Below, in pieces: positions 50,401 through 62,455 of a stretch of 64,000 bases of DNA; positions within the stretch are counted from its first letter, which is position 1, and each line of letters opens with the position of its first letter. The notes below the pieces were generated by a model. It was not told the DNA's origin, searched no databases, and saw nothing but the letters and a program-made list of their open reading frames with translations. Source of the DNA: Oxyruncus cristatus. Its lineage: Eukaryota > Chordata > Aves > Passeriformes > Cotingidae. A program made the translations under genes and the position numbers. The stretch lies in contig VXAY01006823.1 in NCBI GenBank assembly GCA_013399855.1, positions 434,001 through 498,000 of the forward strand, written 5' to 3'.

Positions 50401-52199
50401 AAGCATTCACTAATGTTCAGAATAGTCAGTGCACAGGAATCCTTAATGCAGCCATACAAAACTTTGAGGAATAAGTTCTACAGGCATCTGTCTCAGGACT
50501 ACTATGACATACTACTATGAAACTGAAATTTAGAATTTGAGCCACTTTCTTATTTCATTTATCTACAGTAGATTATTTCCTAATAAAGTGGCAATAGCCA
50601 CCTTCTTATTCTTCATAACAGCAGTGAAAGTCCTTTTCCAGGGAGTGGAAGACCACATTCCCACAACTCCTTTGTCCACCAAAATATTAAAAAGGGTCTT
50701 CAGCATTCTCATCTTGAAGCTCAGCTTTACTTGCCACCAGGGAATTAAGAACTGTCTACAGCAGATCTTTAAGAACATTTAACTTTTATAACTTAACAGA
50801 TCATTTTACCATTTCTGAAGAGTGTGGTTCAACAGTTTCTGTTTGTGAACTGATAATGTTCTTGCTTACTCTGTAAGGTAATGTGTCAATTCAATAACAT
50901 GAAGATTTCTGCACAGCATTAGCCTCTAATGGTGCAGCAACAGCTCTTAATCTTAGTACCTTAGCAGATTCTTTCGTGAAATAAAAAAAGCACTAGAAAA
51001 AAAAAAAAAAGTGATGTAATTTAAGATCTCTATAAAACATTTGTTCTGTCACTGGCAGCTGATGTCTCTTGTTCGTTGGTAGGAAGCCAGGAGATAACAT
51101 CTCTTTAATACTAGCGTCAGCAGCCAAGGTGTCTGCAACTTGTCCCTCTAATTCATGTTTTTGTGAATATCCAGAAGAAATTGCACAGAACCTCTTGGAC
51201 AGCCTGCAGCCAACTGGTCCAATTACAAAACAATTGATGTTTGTAACAGATATCTATTACAGACCAGGAGCTTAATCTTGATTTTTCACAACCTCTTGTA
51301 AATCAGAAAGAAGGCTGTTGTAACATTCAATGCATCCAGCTACTATATATTCTTTTTGCATTATTACTTAACATTTGTAATCCACTAGTCCTAGAGGCAC
51401 TGTGGAGATCTGAATTACACTAAACTAAACAATCTGTAAACAGAATTATGGTCCCTGTTGAAACAGTATGTGGCTAAAGGACTTGTCTCCCAAAGGACAT
51501 TGGAAAACTAAAGTGAATGAACTCAATTTGTGAAATTAAACCATGTTTGTTAAATTTAATAATTTTAATGCAGGTTTCCTCTACTCACTACCATTTAAAT
51601 CATGGGGGAGTTAATTTCAACATTTTCACTTATTCCTTTTGCAAATTTCAGCATCCAGATGAATGCAGGTGGATGCATTCAGCCAGAATCCCACCAAAAG
51701 CTCAAGAAAGACACTGTTCAGGTTGTGGGACTGCAAAACCTGAACTTTGAAAGATATGTGGGAAGACTATCACAAGAAGCAAAAATTAAAAAAAAGTCTT
51801 GTGCCTCCAGCTTACTTTCCGGGTTTTGCATTATACATTTTAGCATAATCAGGTATGGATTTACTGAAGGAATCAAGGTGTGTGAGAGCCCCTTATTAGC
51901 AACCCCCAGCATGACAACCAGTTCAATGCTTTGGTAACTCTGAATGCAGCTGCTGATCTTTGGTGGGTCCCAGGCAAACAGCCAGAGATTACGCTCGAGC
52001 ATATGTGCTGTCTCCGTGTGGATAGAATAAACCAGACTTACACATAGTGCAGGTGGTTAATGCTGTTCTGGCTCACCATGCAGTTCACATAGGACAAGAC
52101 CAGTGCATCCCAATGGGATTAGACTCACAGAGCTACACAGTCTCATTTTCTTCCCAGATATCCTAGTAAAGGATGGGAATCACATTAATGTGAATGTAG
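47401..52199. other. Unannotated AT-rich stretch (about 4.8 kb)
   Basis: No gene or repeat recognised apart from a 14-base A run at 50997-51010. Small frames (for example 51602-51937 +, 51718-52002 -) have no domain. Confidence 0.4.
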
Positions 52200-52826
52200 T
52201 CATATCTCAGCATAGAATCCTGGGCTGCATCAAAAGGAGTGTGACCAGAAAGTCAAAGTAGGTGAGTATCCCCCTTCATTGTGCTCTTGTGACACCCCTC
52301 TTGGAATACTGTGACCAGCTCTGGTGCCCCTAAGAAGGACATGGAACTGCCGGAGCTAGTCCAGAGGAGGGTCATGAAGCCGGTAAGAGGACTGGAGTAC
52401 CTCCTCTATGAAGACAGGTTGAGAAAGTTGGGGTTGTTCAGCCTGGATAAGTGAAGTTTGGATGGAGACCTCATAGCCACATTCCAGCATCTGAAAGGGA
52501 TCTACAGGAAAGCCTGAGAAGGCCTTTTTGTCAGGAACTGTAGTGATAGGACAAGGAGTAATGAGTGAAAATCGAAAGAGGGGAAATTTAGGCTAGATAT
52601 TAGCAAGAAATTCTTTCTTGTGATGATGGTGAGGCACTAGAACAGGTTGCCCAGGAACCTTGTGGATATCCCAACCATGTCAGTGTTCAAGGCCAAGTTA
52701 GATGGGACAGTGAGCACCTTGGTCTAATGGGAAGTGCCTCTGCCCATAGCAGGGGGCATTGGGATTAGATGATACTTTAAGTTCCATTCCAATCCCTTAA
52801 CATTATATGATTCTAGGATTCCATGG
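52200..52826 (+). mobile_element. CR1 LINE 3' fragment
   Basis: Sense CR1 is readable along the + strand: CCTGGGCTGCATCAAAAGGA, GAATACTGTGACCAGCTCTG, GTTCAGCCTGGATAAG, GAGACCTCATAGCC and CAGGTTGCCCAGG, ending in ATATGATTCTAGGATTC, a decayed octamer tail. The copy is 5'-truncated inside ORF2. No open frame of 60 codons survives, so it is old. Confidence 0.92.
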
Positions 52827-55663
52827 GTCCCCCATTGGTTGTGTTATGTCCATTCCTGCTAAATTTCTTTGCAAGATTTACCTTGTTCTGAGCTATCAAA
52901 AACAGTCCTCCAAGTATCCTGACATCCTTACAGAGTCCACTGTATATTTTCAAATATTTGGTTGTTCACAGAGGTGGTGTAGGACTACCAGCTCTCTAGA
53001 TTTGTGTGACAATTTGTTAGTACAGTTGTCATGGGTGTGATAGATGTTTGGTATAGTAATGACAGTTAGGTAAGCAGAGTGCCTGAAAATGCTACTTTTA
53101 TGAGAAACTATGACAAACATGCATTAAAAAGTGGTCCAGAATAATAAGAAATAGGAAGGCATTAGCAGATATGATATACTGAAGACAAACAGAGCCTAAT
53201 GAGGAACTTACAGAATTCAGCAGAGTCTTTTGGCTCATTTCAGTGTGATGTGGAAAATACATATCAACACAGATAATTATGCCTAAATTAATTTCTTCTG
53301 ACAAAGCAGCAACAACAACAACAGCAACAAAAGAAGAAAAACAGAAAAGGTCAAAGCCACAAGAAATCTCCTAAAAACACTAGAGTCATTTTCAGATAGT
53401 CTTCTCAGTAAGTAATCATGAAACACCGTATAAATACATCTCCTGGTATTTGGTGGGTCTGGGGATGTATGTTGGCTTGCAAATACACTGCAGAGTCTTT
53501 TCTGCCATAGCCAAAATGTTTTCCATCTGCAATTTATGAACTTTTCCCAGCTTTCATACATCTCTGCATAAAGACAATAATACGTTTTTTTTCTCTTCAC
53601 ATTATGCCGCAGTTGATATTAGACCACAGAGTTGCCTTAGAGCCTTAAAAACCTGGTAAAATATGTTTGAAAGAACTTACGACACTTACTTAGAAGCAAC
53701 GACACTTACCCACAAGGATATCACTGGGTTAGATACTGCTCCAGACTGATATCGCTCCACCTGGATAACCTGAGTATATTAGGATGGAGCATGTTTTTTT
53801 AGGACTCATAAAGTTTACAGCATGGTCAAAGACACAGAATTCATATGTGAATAGGACATGTATGCCTTGGCACATATACAAGGTCTTATTCCCACTTAAT
53901 TGATAGCTGTAATATGAGTTTCTTTCATGGCTTGAGTAGACTTCCCCTATTTTATGTTAATAAGCTATCTTCCTCATATTATGGCTTTTCCTGCAGCACC
54001 AAGTTGCTAAAGGGAAATATTGATTTCTAAATGCCTAGAAAAGTAAGAATAACATGAAAAAGGAGATTTTGAAGAACATGAGAGTAATGTTCTAACTGGA
54101 GATACTTTTCAAGAGAAAAGATGTTGCCAGATTTAACTTCAATTTTAGGAAAGAAATCAAATCCTTGTCAGCGTGGTACGAAATCACATGCACACTTCTG
54201 TTTCAGTGACTGAGATTTTGAAAAGCTGGAAGAAACAAAGGCAGTGAGGAAATTTTACGTATCCCCCCAAAACAAATCTATTTGTCATGTAAACAGTCAG
54301 CATAAATAATGTCATTTGTTTCTTTGAGATGTCTTTCTGACAATAACCTGGAGATTAAATGAATCTTTACAGTCTCAAAGCATCAGTTTATTGTATAGGT
54401 CAAAGATTAAAGGTACTTTTACATCAATTTCAGCACTCTATAATTTTACATCTTATTTTACATTTGTTGGGGAAACCTAATTTCAAAATAAAGACGAATG
54501 CTTTACAAGTGGTAGTGGGTAATTATGAGAAAGCATACATGTACTACAGTATAAGATGTCTTCCAAAGCAAAATGGAAAAATCATAGTCCATCCTGACTA
54601 AGAAAAATATTAGGTTTTTCACCAAATCCACAATCATGTATCCAAACAGTTCACGGCTTCAACCCAACACGTTTCAAAAACTCTTTGAGCATGATGAACT
54701 CACAGGCTAAAGTGTTAAATTAAGAAAAGAAAAAAAAATACTTTGCAGAAAGAGACAAAGTGCTTCTCTTTTATAACTAGAGAGTGACAGAGGAGTAGAA
54801 CCAGATGCATGGAAATTATTAAAAATTAAACAAAGGGTGCCAGACAACTAGAGCACTGCTTATGGCTTATATAATGAACACCATGCTGCAATAAGAATGC
54901 AACTCTTTTTTGTACAATCAGATGTGCATTGTTATATGCATGAATACAGCTTTCTGTGTGATGTAACTTTTTCATGTTTTCAGAGATGTTAAACAGTTAG
55001 TTCATCAAAATATCACTCAGCAGAGTGACTCAGCCCAGATTAGTACCACCCAGGAAAAAAATTTGTTTCATATCTACCAAAGCAGCAAAACTGTAAGGGC
55101 TTTGCAGCACAAGAAAAAAGGCCATGGCAGTCAACTTTCCTTGTATTTGAACTTTCAGATGGCTGAAGCGTGCAGTACATATATCACCGAGTCTGTATCA
55201 ATAAACTGATTGCATGCTTGCATGGCCAATCTTACACTATCAGAGATTAGATACATTTAAAATTAAAAGCATGATTTGAACATATATATGCAATCAGGGA
55301 CCAGTTTTTAAATTTAAACACTCTAAATATCCTGTAAAATTCTGAGGGAAGAGTCATTCAAACCTTTTTATTTCAGTCTAAGATGATCTTGCCAGTGAAG
55401 TCAAAGGCAATCAAAATGTTCAGGCATTGCCTGGTTAAAGATCAAAACTGCTGGCAACAAGTTTCTTTTTGAGGACCTCTTACAGATTCCAGTCTGAATG
55501 CTAGAAGACTCATGCTTCAATTCAGATGAGTTGATATGTCATGAACTCTGCTGAAGAACCTGTCAGTTGTGAACTGTAATAGAACTGAGCACAAGGGAAT
55601 CTTTATCCAGAAATGTGGGGCTTTTGACACTTCGTTCTATCCTGTCGTTTGACTCCTTGTAAG
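52827..55663. other. Unannotated AT-rich sequence
   Basis: A small CAA/ACA-rich tract lies at 53308-53337. Small frames (53283-53600 -, 54359-54601 +) have no domain. Nothing else is recognised. Confidence 0.4.
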
Positions 55664-55804
55664 GAGAATGTTCTGAGTTGGAAGGGACCCACAAGGATCA
55701 TCAAGTACAACTTTTAAGTGGCCCATACGTGAGGTTGAACCTGTGACCTTGGAGTTACTAGCACCAAGTTTAGCACCAAGTTTGAACCAATTGAGATAAC
55801 GTTG
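55664..55804 (-). mobile_element. tRNA-Ile-derived SINE (TguSINE1-like), copy 2
   Basis: On the + strand the CR1-type tail comes first (TTCTGAGTTGGAAGGGACCC, ACAAGGATCATCAAGT). It is followed by the complement of the tRNA-derived head: the B box (GGTTCAACCTC in sense) at 55731-55741, the anticodon-arm word GTGCTAGTAACTCCAAG, and the A-box region CTCAATTGGTTC. The word TAGCACCAAGTT is tandemly doubled (55759-55770, 55771-55782) inside the anticodon arm. It matches copy 1 (8847-8993) in layout but lies on the other strand. Confidence 0.8.
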
Positions 55805-56112
55805 TTTGACATACACAATGTCCTCCACTCCTCCATGTTTTTACTTATTTTGTTATAAGCTGGGATAATCGTCCATTTCATCCCATAAAATTTGATTTTT
55901 ACCTCATACTACCATAAAAGTAAAGCAAAGAAAAAGAGTTCTCTGCCTTCTTTCTCTTCCATGGGTTTGAAAGAATGACACTTAAAAGGTAGAATGGCAT
56001 GTGCCACACACAGACCTACGAAAATTTCCTACTTTCACTCAGTTCACTTCTTCAAACACTACGTCACTCCAGTAGGGTGGGTTTTCACCTTAGACTTCCA
56101 TATATATATAAC

Positions 56113-56218
56113 TAGAGAATATTCTGAGTTGAAATGAACCCACAAGGATCATCGAGTCCAGCTCCTGGCCCCCCACAGGACCATCCCCAAGAATCACACC
56201 ATGTACCCAGGAGTATAG
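56113..56218 (-). mobile_element. CR1-X-like 3'-end fragment
   Basis: TATTCTGAGTTGAAATGAAC, CCACAAGGATCATCGAGTCC and CCCCAAGAATCACACCATGT match the 3' UTR of the CR1 copy at 10848-11427 and the tail of SINE copy 2 some 300 bases to the left. There is no tRNA-like head, so this is a CR1 piece and not a SINE. Confidence 0.8.
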
Positions 56219-58714
56219 AATGAACCTTTTTACCTTACAATATTTTCCGTTGTGGGTGGTGTCTTTGCCTTTGCCACCCTTAAAAATATGCATATTATTA
56301 ATGATTTAAGCATCCAATTTATAACTGGTTTGTCATTTTTGGGGTATATGGTTCTTACTTAGGTATGATTTCTGACTTCATGACTTGATGGGATTTTTTT
56401 TTTCATCCTCTTGTAGTTTCAAATTCTGCAAATGCCAAAATTTATCTGAGAATTCCTATTTACTTTGTATCATCTTTAGAAGATACATGCATATAGTGCT
56501 AGTAGACAGTAAAGCATCCTTTGTCTTTATTAATTCATTAATTGGAGAATGGAGATTATCTCTTCCTAAATTATAATGTTTGATGTTTGTTGCAGTTTCT
56601 TTAAGACAGTCCATATGTTTATGGTGTTTTTACAATATTTTAGTAACTTTGTCTTGTCTAAGATGTGTTTTTACTTTAAAAAAATCTTTAAATACTGCAG
56701 TGTTTCATAATTTAGCATTTTTTTTCATGTTATGTAGAGCTACTAGGATACATTTTCAATGTTTCAAGTAGGGATTTGGCCAAGTGGTCCTCATTATCTT
56801 CAATGAGATTCAGGTGGTTTACCACCTTGACTTTGAATATTGGTATATATGTATACACATATTGCTGTGTTTCACTGGAGCTGCTACTCTCAGAGGAAGA
56901 AGAATGTTTATTTCTACCTGGAAATCTACTAGCACTTGCTGATTTGTTCTGAAGAGTGTTTGGTGCAAATTTTTAAACCACTCCTAATTTCACTGCACAT
57001 GTGCCCTTCTTATTCACTCTTCACAAGTACTTCTCTAGGGAAGAGGATTTTGAGAATTTGGGGGATGAATGCCCATTTTTCAAGCAAATAACTTACTAAA
57101 ATAGTAGTCACTTATATGTGTTAATAGTTAAGGTCTTTTCAAAAAAGAGATTTACAATACTACTATGTAAGCCAGGAGAGACATCAAGCACCATGAACAA
57201 AAAATGGAGGATTTTCATAGAAAGTCACCATCAAAGAACTCACAGAGAAGTTTCTCTACTGATTGTGAAATTATGTGACAGAATAATTATGAACATTAAG
57301 ACTAATTATGCAGGAATTGAAAGCAGAACTATTTGCATTGTAAGAAGTTCTACTCTTACATAGTTCTCACCTGCCTTACTGTAGGCCAGCACAGGATCCA
57401 GTCAAGAGCTTCTTAGGCTGCTTTTTCACACAATTCAAAAGAATCAGGCTCATCCTGGAAAAAAAAAAAAAGCCTCAGGCAAAGTCCTCTGTAGTGTTCA
57501 TTGGTGTTATTGCAGCCAACTCTTGGTCCCAGCAAAAGTTCCAGTCTCTCCTAGTAGGGAAGCCAAAACCCACTGTATTCTTTTATTTCAACTATTCCAT
57601 TTCACAGAGTGTTGCCTTAGTTGTGTTTGCAGCTGAATGATTCACAAGCTGCCTTCTACCACCTCTGACAAGAAAGCTGTGACTGATGGGTGAAGTGCAA
57701 AATGTTCTGGGAGATAATAGTGTTAAATCTTTCTACAGTTGCTCAGGGAGCGTCAGTCAGAGTTCTTCATTAAAGTGATTTTGTACTATTTGATGGCTGG
57801 AAAGGTGATTCAAGAGTGAAACCCACTGCATTTTATCATCATTGGTAGTCAGTAAAAATTGACCTCCCAAATTGACCTTAATGTACCTTAAATGTACATA
57901 TCCAGAGATGGGCCCCAAAATCTACCTTGACTCATTTAATGAAAATGCACCTAAATTTTTTTACTTGCTTAGGTTTCACAAATTACAGTGAAATCAACAT
58001 GAATCATAAACACTTGTAACATGTAAATATCAAGAAACTTTCACTGAGATGTGATAGTATCCTTTAGTGACCAGAGTGGAACTACATACTCCCTGCATTT
58101 CTTTTGAAATGATTGTTCCCAATGACACTGACACTGTTCAATCCCTAAAAGTATGCTTGTTTAAATTAAACAAAACCAAACCCAAAAAACCTCAAACAAC
58201 TTCCCACTCCCTAAAATTAGACAGAAAATACAGAATACAGAAATACAAAAATAAATGTGGAAGGGTCAGTGCTTCAGGCATAATAAATTAAAGTCTTGAA
58301 GATGGTCTGTCTCTTACTTTGTAACAGTTAAATAGGTCCTTTCCTTTCCTCCTACTGTCCAGGTGCCTAACTTTCTTGTTATGAGTAAGGCTTAGGTACG
58401 AGCCTGTTCCCTGTTCTCAGAGAGTCTTAAACCCCTTCAAGAGGCTCACCCTGACCCTTCCAGCAGCAGCCAGGTAAAGGCACATGAGTAGCTCCCCTCT
58501 CAGCTGCTCATTTTAGTGACCCCGAGCCCTATATCCCATACACAGTATTTACAGAGCAAATTGAAAACACACTAAACAGTTTTACCCTCTATGATAAGGT
58601 GCCTAAATATTTATTCAGGAGCTTAGCATCCAAAAAAACCCATCATTAAGAATTAAAAATCCAAATAAATTCACCAAAAAAAGGCATGTGCTTGTAACTG
58701 TTCTTGTTTGAGTG
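56219..58714. other. Unannotated AT-rich sequence
   Basis: A 13-base A run lies at 57459-57471 and a short AAACCAAACCC word at about 58168-58190. No exon or further element recognised. Confidence 0.4.
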
Positions 58715-59260
58715 GAACCATAGAACTGTTAAGGTTAGAAAAAAACCTCTAACATCATCTAGTCCAACCATTAACCCAGCACTAGATCAGTTCACCACTA
58801 AATCAGATCCCAAAGTGCCACATCCACATCTTTTGTATAGCTCCGGGGATGGTGACTCCACCACTTCCCTGGGTAGGGTATTCTTCTTTCAGGGAAGAAT
58901 TTTTTTTCCAATATCCAATCTAAACCTCTACTGGCACAACTCAAGGCCATTTTCTTCCATCTTGTCACTTGTTACCTGGGAGAAGAGACTGGATCCCACC
59001 TTGGTACAATCTCCTTTCAGGTAGTTGTAGAGAGCAATAAGGTCACTCCTAAGCTCCTTTACTCCAGGCTAAACAACCCCAGCTCCTTAGACACTCCTCA
59101 AAAGTCTGGTGCTCCGGGCCCTTCACTAGCTCTGTTGCTCTTCTCTGGACACTCTCGTGCTCTGGCACTACAATGTCTTGTAGTGAGGGGCCCAAAGCTG
59201 AACACAGCTTTTGAGGTGCGGCCTCACTACTGCCGAGGACAGAGGGACAGTGAACTGACA
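58715..59260 (-). mobile_element. CR1 LINE 3' fragment
   Basis: The + strand begins ACCATAGAACTGTTAAGG and continues with ATCATCTAGTCCAACCATTA, ATCTAAACCTCTACTGGCAC, TTACTCCAGGCTAAACAACC and GGGGCCCAAAGCTGAACACA, the complement of CR1 ORF2 end plus 3' UTR. The octamer tail is reduced to one degenerate unit. The copy is 5'-truncated near 59260. Confidence 0.92.
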
Positions 59261-60683
59261 TGACTTTGTTAATGGTGTAAGTGATGTGTTCTGTTCCTGA
59301 TGTTTCTTCAGCAATGAAGTAGCGTGCTCACAGGGTATGCTGGACTGTGATGCAACACACGTTTTTGCAGAGGGAATGCAGAAGCCAACATCCTCCCTTC
59401 CCCCTCAGGTGAAGCCACAACCCCTTTGTTTTCATTTGAGGAATTTGCCCTCACCAGCTCTCCTCACCAGAAGGAGAGTTACTCTCCTTCTCCTCCTCTC
59501 AAATATACAACCTACCATGCATATCTACAACATAATCAAGACATGGTATTTGGTTTTCATTTGTGTTTTTCTCATCCTATTTTCTGCAGCAGAGCCATCT
59601 CTGACTGCATCAATTACACAATCTTGCATCAATTAGAAAAACATTTAGATTATTTGCCACATGGGCTGAATATTAAGTGAGAAAGGGAAATCATCTGCCT
59701 GTAATACTGACAGCAGACACCACATTCTTGAGAAAGCCCAATTTTTTGAAGGAATTCCTCTTCACACAAGCCTAGACATCTATAATGAAAAAGACCTATT
59801 TGTTCCTTCCCTATCCAGTGCAAACGTTTCCCTTTACCAGAAAGACACCAGTGGTGCAGACAGTTTAGCTTTAATTGTTCCCAAGGGAATTTTCCTGAAA
59901 TCTTTTACTCTTATTACTATACCCACATTTTCCTGTGGAGTGTGCTGGACTTTAGCCACATACACCAGATCAGAGACTTTACACCTTCAGACACTATTAA
60001 ACCACCAAATGGTTATTTCTTCAATTTTTCCCTGATGTTGTGACCTAATTTCCCTGTTTTTGCATCTGTTCTTGGATTCAAGTTCTGACCTTCTTGATTA
60101 ATCAGCATGACACATCTCATTTTTGGGTATTGATACACCCTTAGTACTTGCAGTATGTCGTCATGCCTATTCCCATCAGAACAATGATGTTGTCTGTATT
60201 ATCGCCTCAATAACATAAGTTTATGTGAGTCTATTAGGGTTTTCTGCTGCACAGTACTAAGCAGAGAAATGATTTTTTAGTTCAATGGACAGACACAGAA
60301 AAAATAAACACAGCAACTAAAAAGGTTAGTTTCTAAATATGGGTTTATTTGTCCGCACATTCTTGCTTCCATGCCATCTTTCTCTCACTACAAACACATC
60401 ACGATGAGTTAAAAGTTTCTTTTTTCACGTCTTTCTCAAAAATACTATTGTTCATTATAAAAAATCATTCCTGGAATATAAAACATCAACCACAAAATTT
60501 CATCCATCTCTAGAAAGCAGTATCAAAACTTTAAGAACTTCATTCAACTGAGTGAATTGTGTCCTTGTGTTCAGTGGCACTTATTGTACGTTTCAAGTTA
60601 ACAATAAGTTATCCTTCTAACTGACTTGTTTTTCCTTTTTTCTTTTTTAAGAAAACAGGAAACAGCTCTGTAAACAGCCCAGG
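59261..60683. other. Unannotated AT-rich sequence
   Basis: Short overlapping frames at 59337-59680 (+) have no domain. Nothing else recognised. Confidence 0.4.
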
Positions 60684-60752
60684 TTTGGAGTTTTTTGTTT
60701 GTTTGTTTGTTTGTGGGGCTTTGTTTGGTTTTGGTTTGGTTTGGGTTTTTTT
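60684..60752. repeat. (TTTG)n and GGTTT-rich tract
   Basis: A (GTTT) run is followed by TTTGGTTTTGGTTTGG words and a T run. Confidence 0.85.
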
Positions 60753-62340
60753 ATAATAAAGTCCCCGAATTTCAACTAACTATCCAAGCTATATATTCTG
60801 CAGGGTGAGACAAATAGGTGTTATTATATTTCTCCTCCATGACATGACATAGAGATGTTTTAAAAATGCATTGGTGATTTTTTTCTACATCATAATGCAA
60901 ACTCCTACTCTTTCTTGTTTACTGTCTATTATAACCCCAGGGGTACTTTTGGCATTCCTATTTTTCAGTTTCTCTTCTGCAGTTGTGCAGGACTTCTAAA
61001 TTAGTTTCTTTATATCTATCAACTTGTACTTTACTAATGTTGTTCTCTATGCATTTGTCTGACAGCTCTGGGACTTATTTGCAATTTTCTGTGTTCTTTG
61101 TTTTTTTCAAATTCATATTGTATGGAAATTCCCTAATATATTTATTCTTTTTCCTCTAGTTCATTAATGAAAGGTAAAATTAAATCACACTGATGGAATT
61201 TCTCAATATGTAACAAATCCCAGTGGGAGTCAGTTTTTGCTGATCTTTCTCATACCAGGGTTTTGGGGTTGTGCCTTTAAATCAGTCCTGTGAAGATGTA
61301 CAGCGCTCACATACACACGCAGTACTTATGAAATCACAATCATATGTTAGTAAAGTGTGAGAACCGTAGTCTGCTCGTTTGCAGTTTGTGTTTTCTTTCC
61401 AGCTATCAGTTTATAACATAAAATTCTGAAATGTTAAAGAATTGAAGAGTCCGGGAATGTCAGGTAAACAGCATTAACAGATAGAAAACAATAAAATTCC
61501 AGATGGGTTTATAACAATCAGAAAGATACTGGGTTAAAGACTGAAGACAAGTCTCTGGTGGATATGGAAGATTTTTTTGGCTTTCTGTGGGGACTGGATT
61601 GATTTTGTTAACTTACCCGAAGGTTACATTTTCGTGTTGTAAATCTGATTTTCGCTCCCGATCTTTGATTATCTTGTTAGCAACTTTTTATTACTTCATG
61701 TTGAATTTCTTTCTGTGGAAGTAATTATAAAATTAATCTTTTATAAAATCCATATCAAGCATTTCTTGATGTAATGAAGGTAACAAGACAATTAATCAAT
61801 AAAGCTGTGTTATGGGTTAAGCAATCAGTTCCAGTCAGTAGAACATTGTAGTTACCTTGAGAAGATTGCCTTTTAAATAGACAGAAAAACATTGTTTATA
61901 TATATATAGGGGTTTTTTACCTGTTTCATGTATTTTAATCTATGCAGCTCTTTTTTATTTTACAAAGCAGTTAACAAATGCTCAGCAAAGGGCTTACAGT
62001 AATGTTATATACTTCTATATTCACAACTTGCAAACTTACTGGAAAATATTTTACAGGTTTTGATAATAAATTCTTTCTATAACTCTTCCATAGGATTCTT
62101 AATCCAATCACCATATTTACACATTGTATATCAGACTTAAATAAGACAGTTAAACTACTCTGGGCCTACTACAAACACACCACAATAAAAATTAACCATT
62201 AAGGATTAAGTCTTGGATCCATCAAAGCAGTTTACCACATACATAATCTCATGGAATTTATCAATTCAACACATAATTAAGATCTTTACTGGACCAGATC
62301 TTCAGGTTTTAATTGGAAAAAGATGGAAAAATTTAAACTG
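60753..62340. other. Unannotated AT-rich sequence
   Basis: Only a short TA tract at 61896-61908 stands out. No exon, RNA gene or interspersed repeat recognised. Confidence 0.4.
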
Positions 62341-62455
62341 GCTTTGTTGGGTTTGGAGGTTTTGTTGTTGTCATGTTTTGGGAAATTTTTGGGTTTTTTT
62401 TTTTTGTTTGTTTTGGGGAACATGGTAGGGCTGTTTGTTTGGTTTGTGTTGGATT
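62341..62455. repeat. G/T-rich low-complexity tract
   Basis: Words such as TTTTGGG, TTGTTGTTG and a 14-base T run alternate. The open frames on both strands over it (62371-62588) reflect the biased composition. Confidence 0.75.
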
